Shown here: positions 10,501 through 18,325 of the stretch, piece after piece
How positions within the stretch are numbered: position 1 is the first letter of the stretch
How the letters are laid out: the number at the start of each line of letters is the position of its first letter
Source of the DNA: DASZQL01 sp964391865
GTDB lineage: Bacteria > Planctomycetota > Phycisphaerae > Phycisphaerales > UBA1924
NCBI GenBank assembly: GCA_964391865.1
Contig: CAYMNQ010000001.1
Location: forward strand, 1,050,802 to 1,114,801
Direction of reading: 5' to 3'
Length of the DNA: 64,000 nt
Program-made: the position numbers and the translations under genes
Notes under the pieces: model-generated
Told to the model about the DNA's origin: nothing
The model's input: only the letters and a program-made list of their open reading frames with translations
Databases searched by the model: none

Positions 10501-10970
10501 GCCGACTTGAGCCGCTCAGAGAACGCCGCCAGTCTCGGCAGTCCCGCCGCCACAGCGCGGTTTCCCAATGCCCGCAGGATCGCGCGATCGTGCAGCCCGC
10601 CCGCGATCACAAGATCGGCGGGCGCCGCGCGCAGGAACCCATCACCGCCGCGCGGGTTCAGAAACGTGTTGGCGAATTCCAGCACGCCGTCCATCAGCAG
10701 CACGACCGGCTTACCCGCGCGATCCGCCGCGGCGCGGATGCCCGCGGCCCGCGCCCCTACCCCGTCGGCATGGACAAGCACGTCGCACTCCGCCGCCATC
10801 CGCGCCGTCACACGGAGCGGCGCCGACGGGCGCAAGCACTCCAGCCGGGCGCGCACGCCGAGCGCCGCCAGCGCCTTCTGCAGGCCGTGGAAGTGGTGTG
10901 CGCCGCTCGGCGGCGCGAGCAGCAGCGCCGTGCGGCCATCGGCACCGGGATGTTCAGTTTCGCGCACCAT
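7527..10970 (-). CDS. Multidomain glycosyltransferase (GT-B-like region, GT4, unknown region, Rossmann-like module)
   Basis: A 1147-residue protein. Residues about 1-285 look like one GT-B or capsule-type transferase half-pair (LLLAPPSGAHHFHGL, ITTASTLAIESMLARRP). Residues about 382-740 are a clear GT4 domain: SSIGGVASWS, then IRLAYIGRVVEKQKR, with the E-x7-E signature EGTSVAMLE (648-656). Residues about 745-1030 match nothing I recognise. Residues about 1040-1135 repeat the Rossmann-like module of the 654-residue methyltransferase (IYGGGLHT, LDD, IILSSTRFETEL, RVLPLYA). The frame is open to 11309, but ATG 10970 is the first start after which the sequence is protein-like. A glycan assembly enzyme using two sugars is likely. 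Confidence 0.75.
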   Translation of the reverse strand: MVRETEHPGADGRTALLLAPPSGAHHFHGLQKALAALGVRARLECLRPSAPLRVTARMAAECDVLVHADGVGARAAGIRAAADRAGKPVVLLMDGVLEFANTFLNPRGGDGFLRAAPADLVIAGGLHDRAILRALGNRAVAAGLPRLAAFSERLKSADLGDQPGELLVATANQPTMTLGGRERVLASLSRLKDAAARRSLAVRWRIARDFAALLGVEPDDLSLEISLARARAAITTASTLAIESMLARRPTAILHPHPWPLWLPSAWVWMGEPDGRDEADRARADAVGGLAGRANTAAGESVDVALVGRAPLRTERIDELLDSLLRPDAARLAQQEAALERCSRRDPVRRAAEAIASVARRGIERRPTPRAAVEPVPAGDALRVVSCIESHASSIGGVASWSARMERYFADHPGLGIDWRTLFIGATSPSAGERVELRPRAHVCVVDPTDSVPAQVGAIARAMGAVGAAVIIPNYGELSHAAAMHRRADGARVIAIAHTNDEVYGQLLSTYDRWDAAVGVSPVCAGWVREMARGRDVAEIPYGVPVPGARDRARDALAPIRLAYIGRVVEKQKRVSNLLIVLEELNALGVPFEFDLVGDGDALDEWQREAQRRSMPPGCVRIHGARSREWVRDFYRELDVSVITSDAEGTSVAMLESMAAGVLPCVTRVDESIDALLRDGENAIVVPVGDMKRMARRIAEFARDRDLLERCGGEARRTIERGGYTIAHCAEAYAALLRRVMTRANAGPLATDLGLRAPGTAHTSGAAAFEEELERHLREAGFERISRGKSSDELGGVREAVIVRATDEHPGRERIAEWRRRGIGVVVEPTLSDDPSEHITRAFDNLRLAGCSRIAVHADERVLPAVLEWLAERRREWLFGFTHHLAVPGSTLMGVPAFTVADAAWSDTRPDGVVCAGWPGYAATHPLRCSGARCSVVPDDAAIRAHIDAVLDRVADSIARGDRVVTTMQGLDSAAGVIDPAHLMIAPRPDVLVLRGEEIDFDIYASTRAWRDRGTAVHSLCWPDAELSSPERFADLIGALPAHQPYAIYGGGLHTERLLKNARPARLPVCILDDRAREGQRIQGIAVVRPDDPAIARIGAIILSSTRFETELWERTASARALGVRVLPLYATVEQLDSRRSCSAAKA

Positions 10971-11164
10971 GATTCGGGCCGTGCGAGTCGGCGCGACATC
11001 GCGCCCGGTTCGGCGTCTGGTCGGATTCCATGCGATCCATCGACCCAAAGTTATCGGTTGCAAAATGGTCCCGGCGATACATCGAGCCGAAACAACTGTG
11101 ACGGCACGCCGAACGCTCCCGCTTGTCGAGCAACGGTCGTTCATGTGGTAAGGAAAGGGATCGG
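10971..11164. promoter_or_regulatory. Divergent intergenic region of the glycan island
   Basis: This 194-bp gap separates the leftward multidomain glycosyltransferase from the rightward carbamoyltransferase, so promoters for both arms should lie here. AAGGAAAGG at about 11151-11159 is the ribosome site of the rightward gene. No clear promoter hexamers were found. Confidence 0.4.
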
Positions 11165-12925
11165 ATGACTGCGGTTCTTGGATTGCGTCTCGGTCCTGGG
11201 CATGACACGGGTGCCGCGGTCGTCTTTGAGCAAGCGGGCGAGCTTCGGTGTGTCGCGGTCGCCGAAGAGCGCCTCTCGCGCCGCAAGTATTCGCGCGAGT
11301 TCCCGTCACGGGCGATAGGCGCGTGCCTGGGTGAGCTGGGGATCAAAGCGAGCGAACTCGACGCCATCGTGTTCGAGAAGACCGTCTGGCCGTACGGCGC
11401 GACGTGGTGCGAGCGCGTGCCGGGATCTTCATGGAAGCACTTCGACGACCCGGCGGAGAGACAATTCTTCGCATCCGCCGAGGGCGTGCCCGCGCACTAC
11501 ATCAATCACCACCTAGCGCACGCCTGCACGGCCTGGCACACCACCCCCTGGCCGCTGGACAACAAGCCCGGGGCGTTGCTGGTCGTTGACGGACGCGGCA
11601 GCACGTGGCGTGATGGGCGCTCCGGTGAAGGCGGCCCGCTGCATGCGTTCGACAAACACGAAGATGACGGCGGCGGCACCCACACCGGCGAGGGCCGCCG
11701 GCTCCAACGGATCAACCATCGCGCCGAGACCCAGTCGATCTTCCGAGCCTGCGGCCGAACGATCGAGCGCGTCGACGTCTCATTGCGGAGCGGCATCGGC
11801 TTCTTCTATGCCTGGCTCACCCAAGCGGTGCTCGGCTTCGGGCACATGCATGCCGGCAAGTCAATGGGCCTGGCGGCCTACGGGAACCCGGAGACCACGC
11901 ACTTCCCCGCGATCCCAAGCTCTGTGCTGCAAGGCATCGATACCGACCTGACCGAGTACATCCTCACCCAGTTCGATGGCGGGATGGCGTTCCGTCAAAG
12001 AAACGAAGAGCCGCCGACCGACCGGTACTTCGCTGATGCCGCCGCGTGGGGACAACGCGAACTGTCCCGAGCGGTCGTGCATCTCGCCGAACTGGCGATC
12101 ACGCGCACCGGCGCGCGACGGCTGGGATACTCGGGCGGCGTGGCGCTCAACGTCGTCGCGAATCGAGACGTGCGCGATCGACTCATGGGCCGCGGCGTGC
12201 TCGACGACATGTTCGTCCAGCCCGCCGCCAGCGATACCGGCCTCGCGCTCGGGTCGGCACTCTTCGGATACTACAACATTCTCAAGCGAGATCTCCCGTT
12301 TCAGTCGAACCAGGTTTTTCTCGGACCGTCGGCGTCCGCCGCCCGGTGCGCGGATGTTCTTGTCGAGCACGGCGGATCGCGCCCCCGGCGTCTGATCGCC
12401 CGAACAACAGAGCTGCTGCTGGCGGGCAAGATCGTGGGCTGGTTCCAGGGTCGATCAGAGCACGGACCTCGCGCGCTCGGCGCGCGCAGCCTCCTGTGCT
12501 GGCCGCGGCCGCGATGGATGAAGGATCATCTGAACGAGCGGGTCAAGCACCGCGAGGCATTCCGCCCATTCGCGCCGATCGTGCAGGAAGAGTTCGCCAG
12601 CCGCTGGTTCGACGCCGATTTCCCGGTGCCGTACATGCTGTTCAACACCATGGTGGAAGAAAACGCGCGGGAGAAGCTCCCCGCGATCACCCACGCCGAC
12701 GGCAGCGGGCGGCTCCAGACCATCGCACGCCGCGATCAGCCGCTCCTGCACGCGCTCCTCGACGAAGTCCGCTCGAAGGACGGCGTCGGCGTGCTGCTGA
12801 ACACCAGCTTCAACGACAACGGCGAGCCGATCGTCGAAACCGTCCACGACGCGATCCGATGCTTCCGCTCGACAAACATCGACGCGCTGGTCTGCGGCGA
12901 CGCCCTGCTGGAGAAGCCGGCGTGA
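11165..12925 (+). CDS. NodU/CmcH-family O-carbamoyltransferase
   Basis: A 586-residue protein that should move a carbamoyl group from carbamoyl phosphate (via carbamoyl-AMP) to a hydroxyl, here probably on a sugar. The N-terminal ASKHA-type domain shows GHDTGAA (12-18), INHHLAHA (113-120) and DGRGSTW (142-148). The C-terminal Sua5/YrdC-like domain shows GWFQGRSEHGPRALGARS (425-442), and NTSFNDNGEPI follows. Length is typical of the family. Start ATG 11165 has AAGGAAAGG about 6-8 bases upstream; an earlier in-frame start adds only 14 weak residues. Its TGA overlaps the GTG of the next gene. Confidence 0.93.
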   Translation: MTAVLGLRLGPGHDTGAAVVFEQAGELRCVAVAEERLSRRKYSREFPSRAIGACLGELGIKASELDAIVFEKTVWPYGATWCERVPGSSWKHFDDPAERQFFASAEGVPAHYINHHLAHACTAWHTTPWPLDNKPGALLVVDGRGSTWRDGRSGEGGPLHAFDKHEDDGGGTHTGEGRRLQRINHRAETQSIFRACGRTIERVDVSLRSGIGFFYAWLTQAVLGFGHMHAGKSMGLAAYGNPETTHFPAIPSSVLQGIDTDLTEYILTQFDGGMAFRQRNEEPPTDRYFADAAAWGQRELSRAVVHLAELAITRTGARRLGYSGGVALNVVANRDVRDRLMGRGVLDDMFVQPAASDTGLALGSALFGYYNILKRDLPFQSNQVFLGPSASAARCADVLVEHGGSRPRRLIARTTELLLAGKIVGWFQGRSEHGPRALGARSLLCWPRPRWMKDHLNERVKHREAFRPFAPIVQEEFASRWFDADFPVPYMLFNTMVEENAREKLPAITHADGSGRLQTIARRDQPLLHALLDEVRSKDGVGVLLNTSFNDNGEPIVETVHDAIRCFRSTNIDALVCGDALLEKPA

Positions 12926-14013
12926 CCGCCCCGTCCCGCTCGGAGCGTGATCTGTACCGGGTTGATCCCGCGATGCTCCCACCGGACATCCAGCGCGATC
13001 TCATCGCCCGGTGCCTGCGCTCGTGCCGTGACCAAGGACTGACCCGCGCCGTCGTCTACCCTGCCGGCGGGCACAGCGAGCGCGTCGGCCTTGAGCCCTT
13101 CGAGAGCGCCGGCGTGACCCTCGACGCCTTCGCTGACGATGCCCGCACGGGGCGCATGCACGGCCGCCCGATTCATCACCCCGAGTCGCTCCTCCCCGGC
13201 CCGCAATTCGTCCTGATTTCGAGCGATTCCGTCGAGCATCGCTGCGCCGCCCGCGCACGCCAGTGGGCCGGAGCTCGCGGCATCGAAGTCGTCCGCCCGT
13301 ACGCGGCGCTCGACCGCGAAGGCGCGGAGCGTGCCCTCGCCGGGCGCGAACAAGCCATCGCCAGGCTGCTCCGCGAGTCCAACGGCAAACTCAACTTCGG
13401 CTGCGGCTTGAACCCCCTCCCCGGCTGGACCAACATCGACGGCGGCGACGGCACCTGGTGGTCCGCCCCGGACCTGCCCGGCGTCATCCCCCTCGACGCC
13501 TTCGACGCGCTCGCCGCTCTCCCCGATCATTCCTGCACCCGCGTGTACTCCGAGCACTTCTACGAGCACTTCACCCTCGACGACGGGCACCGCATGGCCC
13601 GCGAATGGGCACGCCTGCTCGTGCCGGGCGGAGTGGTCCGCATCGTCATGCCAGACCTCGAACGCGAGGCCCGCATGTATCTGGGCGAGCAGCTGCCGAC
13701 GACCGCCGAGCGCCTCGAACGCCACAAACGCCGCTGGCTCGGCACGCGTCATCGGGCCGAAGCAAACCGCTTTCTGACGCCCGCGATGGTGTTCAACTTC
13801 GGCGTGCGCCTCGACGGGCACCAGTTCGTCTACGACTTCCCGACCGCCAAAGCGCAGCTCGAATCCGCCGGGTTCGTCGAAGTCGTGCGCTGCCGCTTCG
13901 GCGAAAGCCGGCACCCCGACCTCCGCGGCATCGACCACCACCTCGGCGGAGAGACCGGCGGCGGGTGGACCAAGGAAATCCAACTGGTCGTCGAGGCGAT
14001 CCGCGCCCCGTAG
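12922..14013 (+). CDS. Rossmann-like module fused to a SAM-dependent methyltransferase
   Basis: A 363-residue protein. Residues about 25-130 resemble the module found in two other genes of this island (AVVYPAGGHS at 43-52, DD at 72-73, FVLISSDSVEHR, IEVVRPYA). Residues about 150-363 are a methyltransferase of the predicted SAM-dependent type: LNFGCGLNPLPGWTNIDGG (from 157), YSEHFYEHF and VPGGVVRIVMPDLE. GTG 12922 overlaps the upstream stop (GTGA), giving tight coupling with the carbamoyltransferase. The large frame open from 12046 is only a shadow of that gene. Substrate unknown, probably the same glycan. Confidence 0.8.
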   Translation: MTAPSRSERDLYRVDPAMLPPDIQRDLIARCLRSCRDQGLTRAVVYPAGGHSERVGLEPFESAGVTLDAFADDARTGRMHGRPIHHPESLLPGPQFVLISSDSVEHRCAARARQWAGARGIEVVRPYAALDREGAERALAGREQAIARLLRESNGKLNFGCGLNPLPGWTNIDGGDGTWWSAPDLPGVIPLDAFDALAALPDHSCTRVYSEHFYEHFTLDDGHRMAREWARLLVPGGVVRIVMPDLEREARMYLGEQLPTTAERLERHKRRWLGTRHRAEANRFLTPAMVFNFGVRLDGHQFVYDFPTAKAQLESAGFVEVVRCRFGESRHPDLRGIDHHLGGETGGGWTKEIQLVVEAIRAP

Positions 14014-14053
14014 CCTACGCCGGGCGCGACGCGCCACTACCCCCAAAGCACAA

Positions 14054-14075
14054 CACCCGCGCCGGAGCGCGGGTG
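14054..14075. terminator. Strong GC hairpin between convergent genes
   Basis: CACCCGCGC (14054-14062) pairs perfectly with GCGCGGGTG (14067-14075) around a 4-nt loop. It lies between the ends of the methyltransferase (+) and HU (-) genes. No U-tract follows, so termination is likely but not certain. Confidence 0.5.
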
Positions 14076-14125
14076 CCGTGGGTTGAATCATGAAGCCGAG
14101 GCCGATCGCGCGTCGAACGCGGCGA

Positions 14126-14488
14126 TCAGACCATCGACTTGAGGTTCTTGAGGGCGCGGACGCGGACGATGCTGCGGGCGGGCTTCGCCTTGATCATCAT
14201 CGGCTCGCCGGTGAAGGGGTTCTTGCCTTCGCGGGCCTTGGTGGCGGGCTTGTGGACCTTGACCACGCGGAGCAGACCCGGCACCTGGAACTTGCCGCAG
14301 CCCTTCACGAGGTCAACGGCCATCACGCTCTGCATCGCGTCGAACACCGCGGCGACCTGCTTGCGGCTCAGTTCGGTGTGCTCGGCGATCGTGCCGAACA
14401 GGCTGCCCTTGGTGCGCGGCTTGTCCTTGGCGGGTTCGATCTTGGCGGACTTCTTCGGGGCGGCTTTCTTCACGGTCTTCTTGGCCAT
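14126..14488 (-). CDS. HU/IHF-family DNA-binding protein with lysine-rich N-terminal tail
   Basis: A 120-residue nucleoid protein. After a 30-residue Lys/Ala/Pro-rich tail (MAKKTVKKAAPKKSAK) comes the HU fold: KGSLFGTIAEHTELSRKQV for the first helices, then the beta-arm region GKNPFTGEPMMIKAKPAR, the family's DNA-binding signature. Basic tails on HU are known in several phyla and resemble histone H1 tails. The start at 14488 is preferred over 14506 because GGAG lies six bases upstream. It stands alone and reads against its neighbours. Confidence 0.92.
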   Translation of the reverse strand: MAKKTVKKAAPKKSAKIEPAKDKPRTKGSLFGTIAEHTELSRKQVAAVFDAMQSVMAVDLVKGCGKFQVPGLLRVVKVHKPATKAREGKNPFTGEPMMIKAKPARSIVRVRALKNLKSMV

Positions 14489-14549
14489 ACGGGACTCCAT
14501 TTCCAATGGTTCGAGTGGCGCTCAGGGTCGGGTTCACCTCCGTGAGACC

Positions 14550-14578
14550 CTGTAAATCACGAGCTTTTTCTACTTCAA
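14550..14578 (-). promoter_or_regulatory. Possible promoter of the HU-type gene
   Basis: Read leftward, TTGAAG (14578-14573) and TTACAG (14555-14550) are separated by 17 nt. This is a reasonable -35/-10 pair about 60 nt upstream of the HU start. The leader between them and the gene can fold (AGGGTC...GACCCT, 14524-14551). Confidence 0.3.
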
Positions 14579-14634
14579 AGCCCGGCGAGGCACAAGTCAT
14601 TTCGGCTCGATGTGGATAGTTTTCTGCGTTTTTC

Positions 14635-15918
14635 TTGGTGTTTTTTGGCACAGGGCCGCTCCTATGCGTCACATATGCCAGAAAACCCCGAAAAAACGAG
14701 AGTTCGTGCGGGCATCGCTCCGACGTCGCGCCGCCCATCACCCCGCGCCGGGACCGGGGGCCGTGCTCGCTCCCGTACCAAAATGCGGCCGAAACCGCAA
14801 AGAAGTCGCTGGAGAGCCGCACCCGCGAGGAGTATCGTGACAATGTGATCCTGCGCGACAAGGACGCCAACTCGGGCTGGACTTCCGCCGCGGACTCGAC
14901 CCGCGAGGAGCGGAATTACTACTGCCAGAACTGGCGCGGCGACGTGGTCGCCCTGCTCACCAGCGACGGCAAGCTCTTCGAGCAGTATCGCTATTCGCCC
15001 TATGGCGTGCCATTCGGCTCGCCATGTGGTGACGAGAACTTCGACGGCACCGTGGACAGCCTCGGCGACTCGCTCGATCTCGACTTCGCCATCAACAACG
15101 GGCCGTACCACGTCAAGTTCGACCTCGACCTCAACGGCGTTTTGAACGGCTACGACGAGGACCGCCGGGCCGCCTTCGATGGGCAGTCACTCGCCCGCTC
15201 CAACCTCTCGCTCGGCCCCAACACCGTCATCTCGGGCGGCTCCGGGGGCAACCGCTTCGGCTACGCGGCGTACCAGTGGGACCGGTTTGTCGATCGGTGG
15301 CATCTGCGGAATAATGTACTCAACTCCGAAGTGGGGCGGCGGAACGAGCGCGGCCAACTGCTTAACGAGACTGCAAATGAATATGCCGTGATTTCTCCGT
15401 ATCAAGCACGAGGAATCGTGTTTGGATCATACTTAGCCGCGATGCAGTATGCCGCGGAGTTCAATTCCGGAGCAAGAGTTAGCGTACCCAGACCGGCCAA
15501 CTCGGCAAGCGATGCAACGCTAGATATTTCAAGCGCCATGTTGACGCCAGTATTCTCATGTGAGCAAGGGTGTGCATTCTTGGTCAGTATAACTTTACAA
15601 GGAATAACAAGCACTGATTTCACAGAGATATCGCAGTGCCAGTTCGATCTCTTCTATAATTTTGTCACTCAGGCGGAGGCTAGGATTCGAAGAAATTTCG
15701 CCACTCAATGTCCAGTCGAATGTCCATGCGCAGCCGTTGCGGGGTCACCGATTGTTACTTTGCCCGGAGTTGTCGACATTAGATTGCCGCTAGGCCACAG
15801 AACCCTCAAGGCCGCATGTGCCGATGGAGGTACTGTTTTCATCGAGGATCCAGTCGCTTCTTTTACAATTCAATCGCAAGACGGCGCGTGTTCAGGTCGA
15901 ATCGCAGCAACGAGGTGA
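14635..15918 (+). pseudogene. 5'-truncated RHS/YD-repeat protein with dockerin-like insert and AT-rich C-terminal tip
   Basis: Only the end of an RHS protein is present. RHS-like sequence starts around 14820 (EYRDNVILRDKDANS), then has the core repeat NYYCQNWRGDVVALL and YRYSPYGVPFG, a planctomycete-style dockerin-like insert (GDENFDGTVDSLGDS and KFDLDLNGVLNGYDED), and the final core repeat GNRFGYAAYQWDRFVDRWH / RNNVLNSEVGRRNERG, where the usual RDP has decayed. From about 15370 the tip is unrelated, AT-rich and cysteine-containing. Full RHS proteins run to well over 1000 residues, so the 5' part is lost; 14635-14810 shows no homology. Known RHS tips are toxins or adhesins; the activity here is unknown. 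Confidence 0.65.
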
Positions 15919-15921
15919 TAG

Positions 15922-16599
15922 ATGAACGTTGTTTCAAAATTGGCAATTTCGAAGACGCTGCTCGTATCATTATGTGCTGCCTCGGATGGAGGGGCGATAG
16001 ACTGCTGCCTTCTCTCTGCTGATCAGCCAATGATAATGAGTTCAGATATACCTCAACTTGAAATGCAGGATGGGGTATGCACGGTCGAATTCGACAGTAT
16101 CGACTGTGTTGTTCTTGAAAAAATCATTGTAACCAATGATTTCCAGAGTGATGTAGTGTCTTTTTCAATAGTGTTGAAACCAGCAACAAAATCGATATCC
16201 ACAAATCGCATCATTGCACTAAGTGAATTTATGCCCAGTATTCAAGACGGAGATGATCTGTCCATTTCCGCATGGCCGAAGTGGGGAGCGGGCAGGACCA
16301 TAGTTGGAGGAGCTGGCTGTAGAATGTATAAAATTGAAAATTTGCCTGGCAATAGTGCGGTACCTGTTGCGGATGAAGGCGAGGATAGCATTTGGGCGGT
16401 GCAGTGCACGTGGGCCATCCGCTCAGCCTCCGCGAGGGAGTTTCTCTCAAGTCTTAGGGCTGAAAATTCACCCGAGTCAAGATTCTTGGTGTTTTCTAGC
16501 AGGTGCGGCAATGAAAATCTCGGCAGGATTTGTACGGATTTCTCCGCAATTTCTTCTAGAAACGCACTGCTTAGTGTAGTTGACGCGAAACCGAGGTAG
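15922..16599 (+). CDS. Unknown AT-rich protein coupled to the RHS tip
   Basis: A 225-residue protein of no recognised family. It starts 3 nt after the RHS stop with GAGGTG in front of ATG 15922, so the pair is translationally coupled. The N-terminus (KLAISKTLLVSLCAASDG) is weakly hydrophobic and could be a short signal sequence or lipoprotein-like, though the charge pattern is modest. Base composition is far below the window (row 16141-16200 has 22 G+C of 60), matching the RHS tip. By position it could be an immunity protein or an accessory of the tip; this is inference only. Confidence 0.6.
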   Translation: MNVVSKLAISKTLLVSLCAASDGGAIDCCLLSADQPMIMSSDIPQLEMQDGVCTVEFDSIDCVVLEKIIVTNDFQSDVVSFSIVLKPATKSISTNRIIALSEFMPSIQDGDDLSISAWPKWGAGRTIVGGAGCRMYKIENLPGNSAVPVADEGEDSIWAVQCTWAIRSASAREFLSSLRAENSPESRFLVFSSRCGNENLGRICTDFSAISSRNALLSVVDAKPR

Positions 16600-16807
16600 T
16601 CACAATAACGCCCCAATCATGGCACAGATTTTGAGTTTAGATTTCTGTGGGATCAGCTCTCCGCCTCCGGAAGGTGGATTCAGATAGATCCCTGTTCGGC
16701 GGGTAGTGTGGTTCCCACTTGGCGCATTGAAGAAGGTAGAATGAGATTGGGTGGAATGCTTCCGCTCTGGGAAGCATGCTCTTGTGCGAGTATGACGCTT
16801 GAATTGC

Positions 16808-17341
16808 TCAAATCCGTATCCTCTCAATCTCAACCAGCGTGATCTCGTCGGAAGTGCGGTCGTACAGCTTGGTCGTCCGCGGCGACTCGTGGGCCGCGAT
16901 GGCCTGAGCGTTCTCGATCGTGCCGTGGTTCTCCAGGTACACCGTGATCCCCGTGGCCCGGAACGTGTGGCAGCACGTCGCCAGCGGCACGCCCTCGCCA
17001 TAGCTCTCGGCCCTCGCAGCCCGCCCCCGCCGCTTCACCATGCGGAGCGCATCATTCCGCGTCATCGGCGTTGACGCCGCGCGCCGGTCGCGGCTGATTG
17101 ACGGGAACAACGGCGCTTTCGCATCGACGCCAGCGCCTTCGCCCGCTTGATGTTGTTCCCGCGCCGCGAGCCACGCACCGAGATACGCCTCGGCGTTGTG
17201 GTGTACCGGCAAGTGATGCTCCGTGCCGCCCTTCTCGCGCAGCCGCAGCCACCAGCGCTGGCCCTCGGAGTCGTCGTCGCCGACCTGCATGCCGACGGCG
17301 GCGGAGACGCGCGCGAAGCTATAGAACATGACGGCGATCAC
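16808..17341 (-). pseudogene. Tyrosine recombinase (phage-type integrase), catalytic-domain remnant
   Basis: The 177-residue frame holds the C-terminal catalytic domain: Arg in FYSFARVSAAVGM, Lys in REKGGTEHHLPVH, the HxxR box HTFRATGITVYL, His in AIAAHESPRTTK and the nucleophile Tyr in KLYDRTSDEI. The core-binding N-terminal domain is missing. Family-like residues continue upstream of 17341 (GLHLRAVIAVM) only as far as an in-frame stop at 17393-17395, so the gene is truncated rather than short by nature. It lies beside the AT-rich RHS patch and probably marks how that patch arrived. Confidence 0.75.
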
Positions 17342-17718
17342 AGCCCGAAGGTGTAGACCCTTCGCCGTGTGAGTGCCACCCGAAGCAGGACCTTACTGGT
17401 CGCGTGGAGCGAGTTCGGCGCGTGATAACGATGAGGACGTTGATCGCCGCGGATCGCGCAACAGGTGCGCGACGAAACTGTGGGCGCGATGTGGTCAACC
17501 GCGATTCGGCGTGCGCGTGCCGTTGTGCGACCGACAGTCCGGAAATCTTGGCGGCAAGCGGTTCTTGCGGCTCCCCACCAATTTGGGTTTGTTTGCGGCA
17601 AATAGGGGAAGATTGCGGAAGGAATGTGGATATCGCGGCCGATAGCACATCACCCGATGAGGCGAGGGTGCTGAGGCGGAAACGCCCGGCGCGGCTCAAA
17701 CGCATGGAGGCGTGTGTG
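17342..17718. other. Gap between integrase remnant and PilZ gene
   Basis: No gene is supported here. The first 50 bases still read as integrase-like codons on the reverse strand up to a stop. The remainder has short frames on both strands without recognisable protein character. Confidence 0.5.
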
Positions 17719-18045
17719 ATGCAGACTGTCGGCAACCATGATCGTCGCCGTCATGAACGGAAATCCCAGGTCCGCGCGTGCAAGGTGTGCGACTCGAAAA
17801 CGCTGCACTTCTCGCCGGGGCAGACCAGCGACATCTCCGAGAGCGGGGCGCTGATCCGCGTCGACCGAGCCCGCCTGTTCGGGCCGGGAGACGAACTCGA
17901 AGTGGCGATCTCCGAAGGCCGCGGCGTGGTGCTGCAGCGCGAGAGCATGGTCCGCGCGATCGTCCGCCGCGTGCTGCCCATTGACTACTTCAACCAGGCC
18001 ATCGCGGTGGAATTTCAAACCCCCGCCCTCGCCCTCGCCGCCTGA
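17719..18045 (+). CDS. PilZ-domain protein
   Basis: A 108-residue single-domain protein. RRRHERKSQVRACKV near the start carries the arginine cluster, and TSDISESGALI carries the D-x-S-x-x-G motif; together they make the c-di-GMP-binding face of PilZ domains. It would act as a c-di-GMP effector on an unknown partner. A longer frame exists from 17404, but GGAGG eight bases before ATG 17719 fixes this start. A good terminator follows, so it is probably monocistronic. Confidence 0.85.
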   Translation: MQTVGNHDRRRHERKSQVRACKVCDSKTLHFSPGQTSDISESGALIRVDRARLFGPGDELEVAISEGRGVVLQRESMVRAIVRRVLPIDYFNQAIAVEFQTPALALAA

Positions 18046-18080
18046 TCCAAGCGGCGCGATCCCGGCACGATGGATGAAGA

Positions 18081-18110
18081 CCCCGCCCTGCGCGGGGTTG
18101 TTTGTTTTTT
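18081..18110 (+). terminator. Rho-independent terminator after the PilZ gene
   Basis: CCCCGC (18081-18086) pairs with GCGGGG (18092-18097) around a 5-nt loop and is followed by a T-rich tract TTGTTTGTTTTTT. Confidence 0.85.
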
Positions 18111-18113
18111 GAT

Positions 18114-18322
18114 TCACCACTGAGACACGGAGGGCACGGAGAAGAGGTTGTTGAACGCGAAGTTCGCAAAGGGCGCAAAGACAGGAAGGCAGAAGAGAGG
18201 GAGAGAGAAAACAGAAGATCCAGAACGAGCGAGTCCTGACGTCCTCGCTCTTTCCCTCTTCGCGCTCTATGCGATCTTTGCGTCAAAAGTCCGGCTCCGT
18301 TCCCTCCGTGTCTCCGTGGTGA
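18114..18322. repeat. Long imperfect inverted repeat of the CACGGAGACACGGAG family
   Basis: The left arm begins TTCACCACTGAGACACGGAG and the right arm ends CTCCGTGTCTCCGTGGTGA. Between them a second pair (CGCAAAGGGCGCAAAG and GATCTTTGCG) also matches in reverse. Related elements lie at 27301, 56274 and 56921. It fills the space between two convergent genes. Confidence 0.8.
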
Positions 18323-18325
18323 GTG

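Noticed and set aside
17319..17735. A 138-residue reverse frame upstream of the integrase remnant as its missing N-terminal part
   Set aside because: Its residues (Arg/Ser/Pro-rich) do not resemble a core-binding SAM-like domain and it is in a different frame from the remnant.
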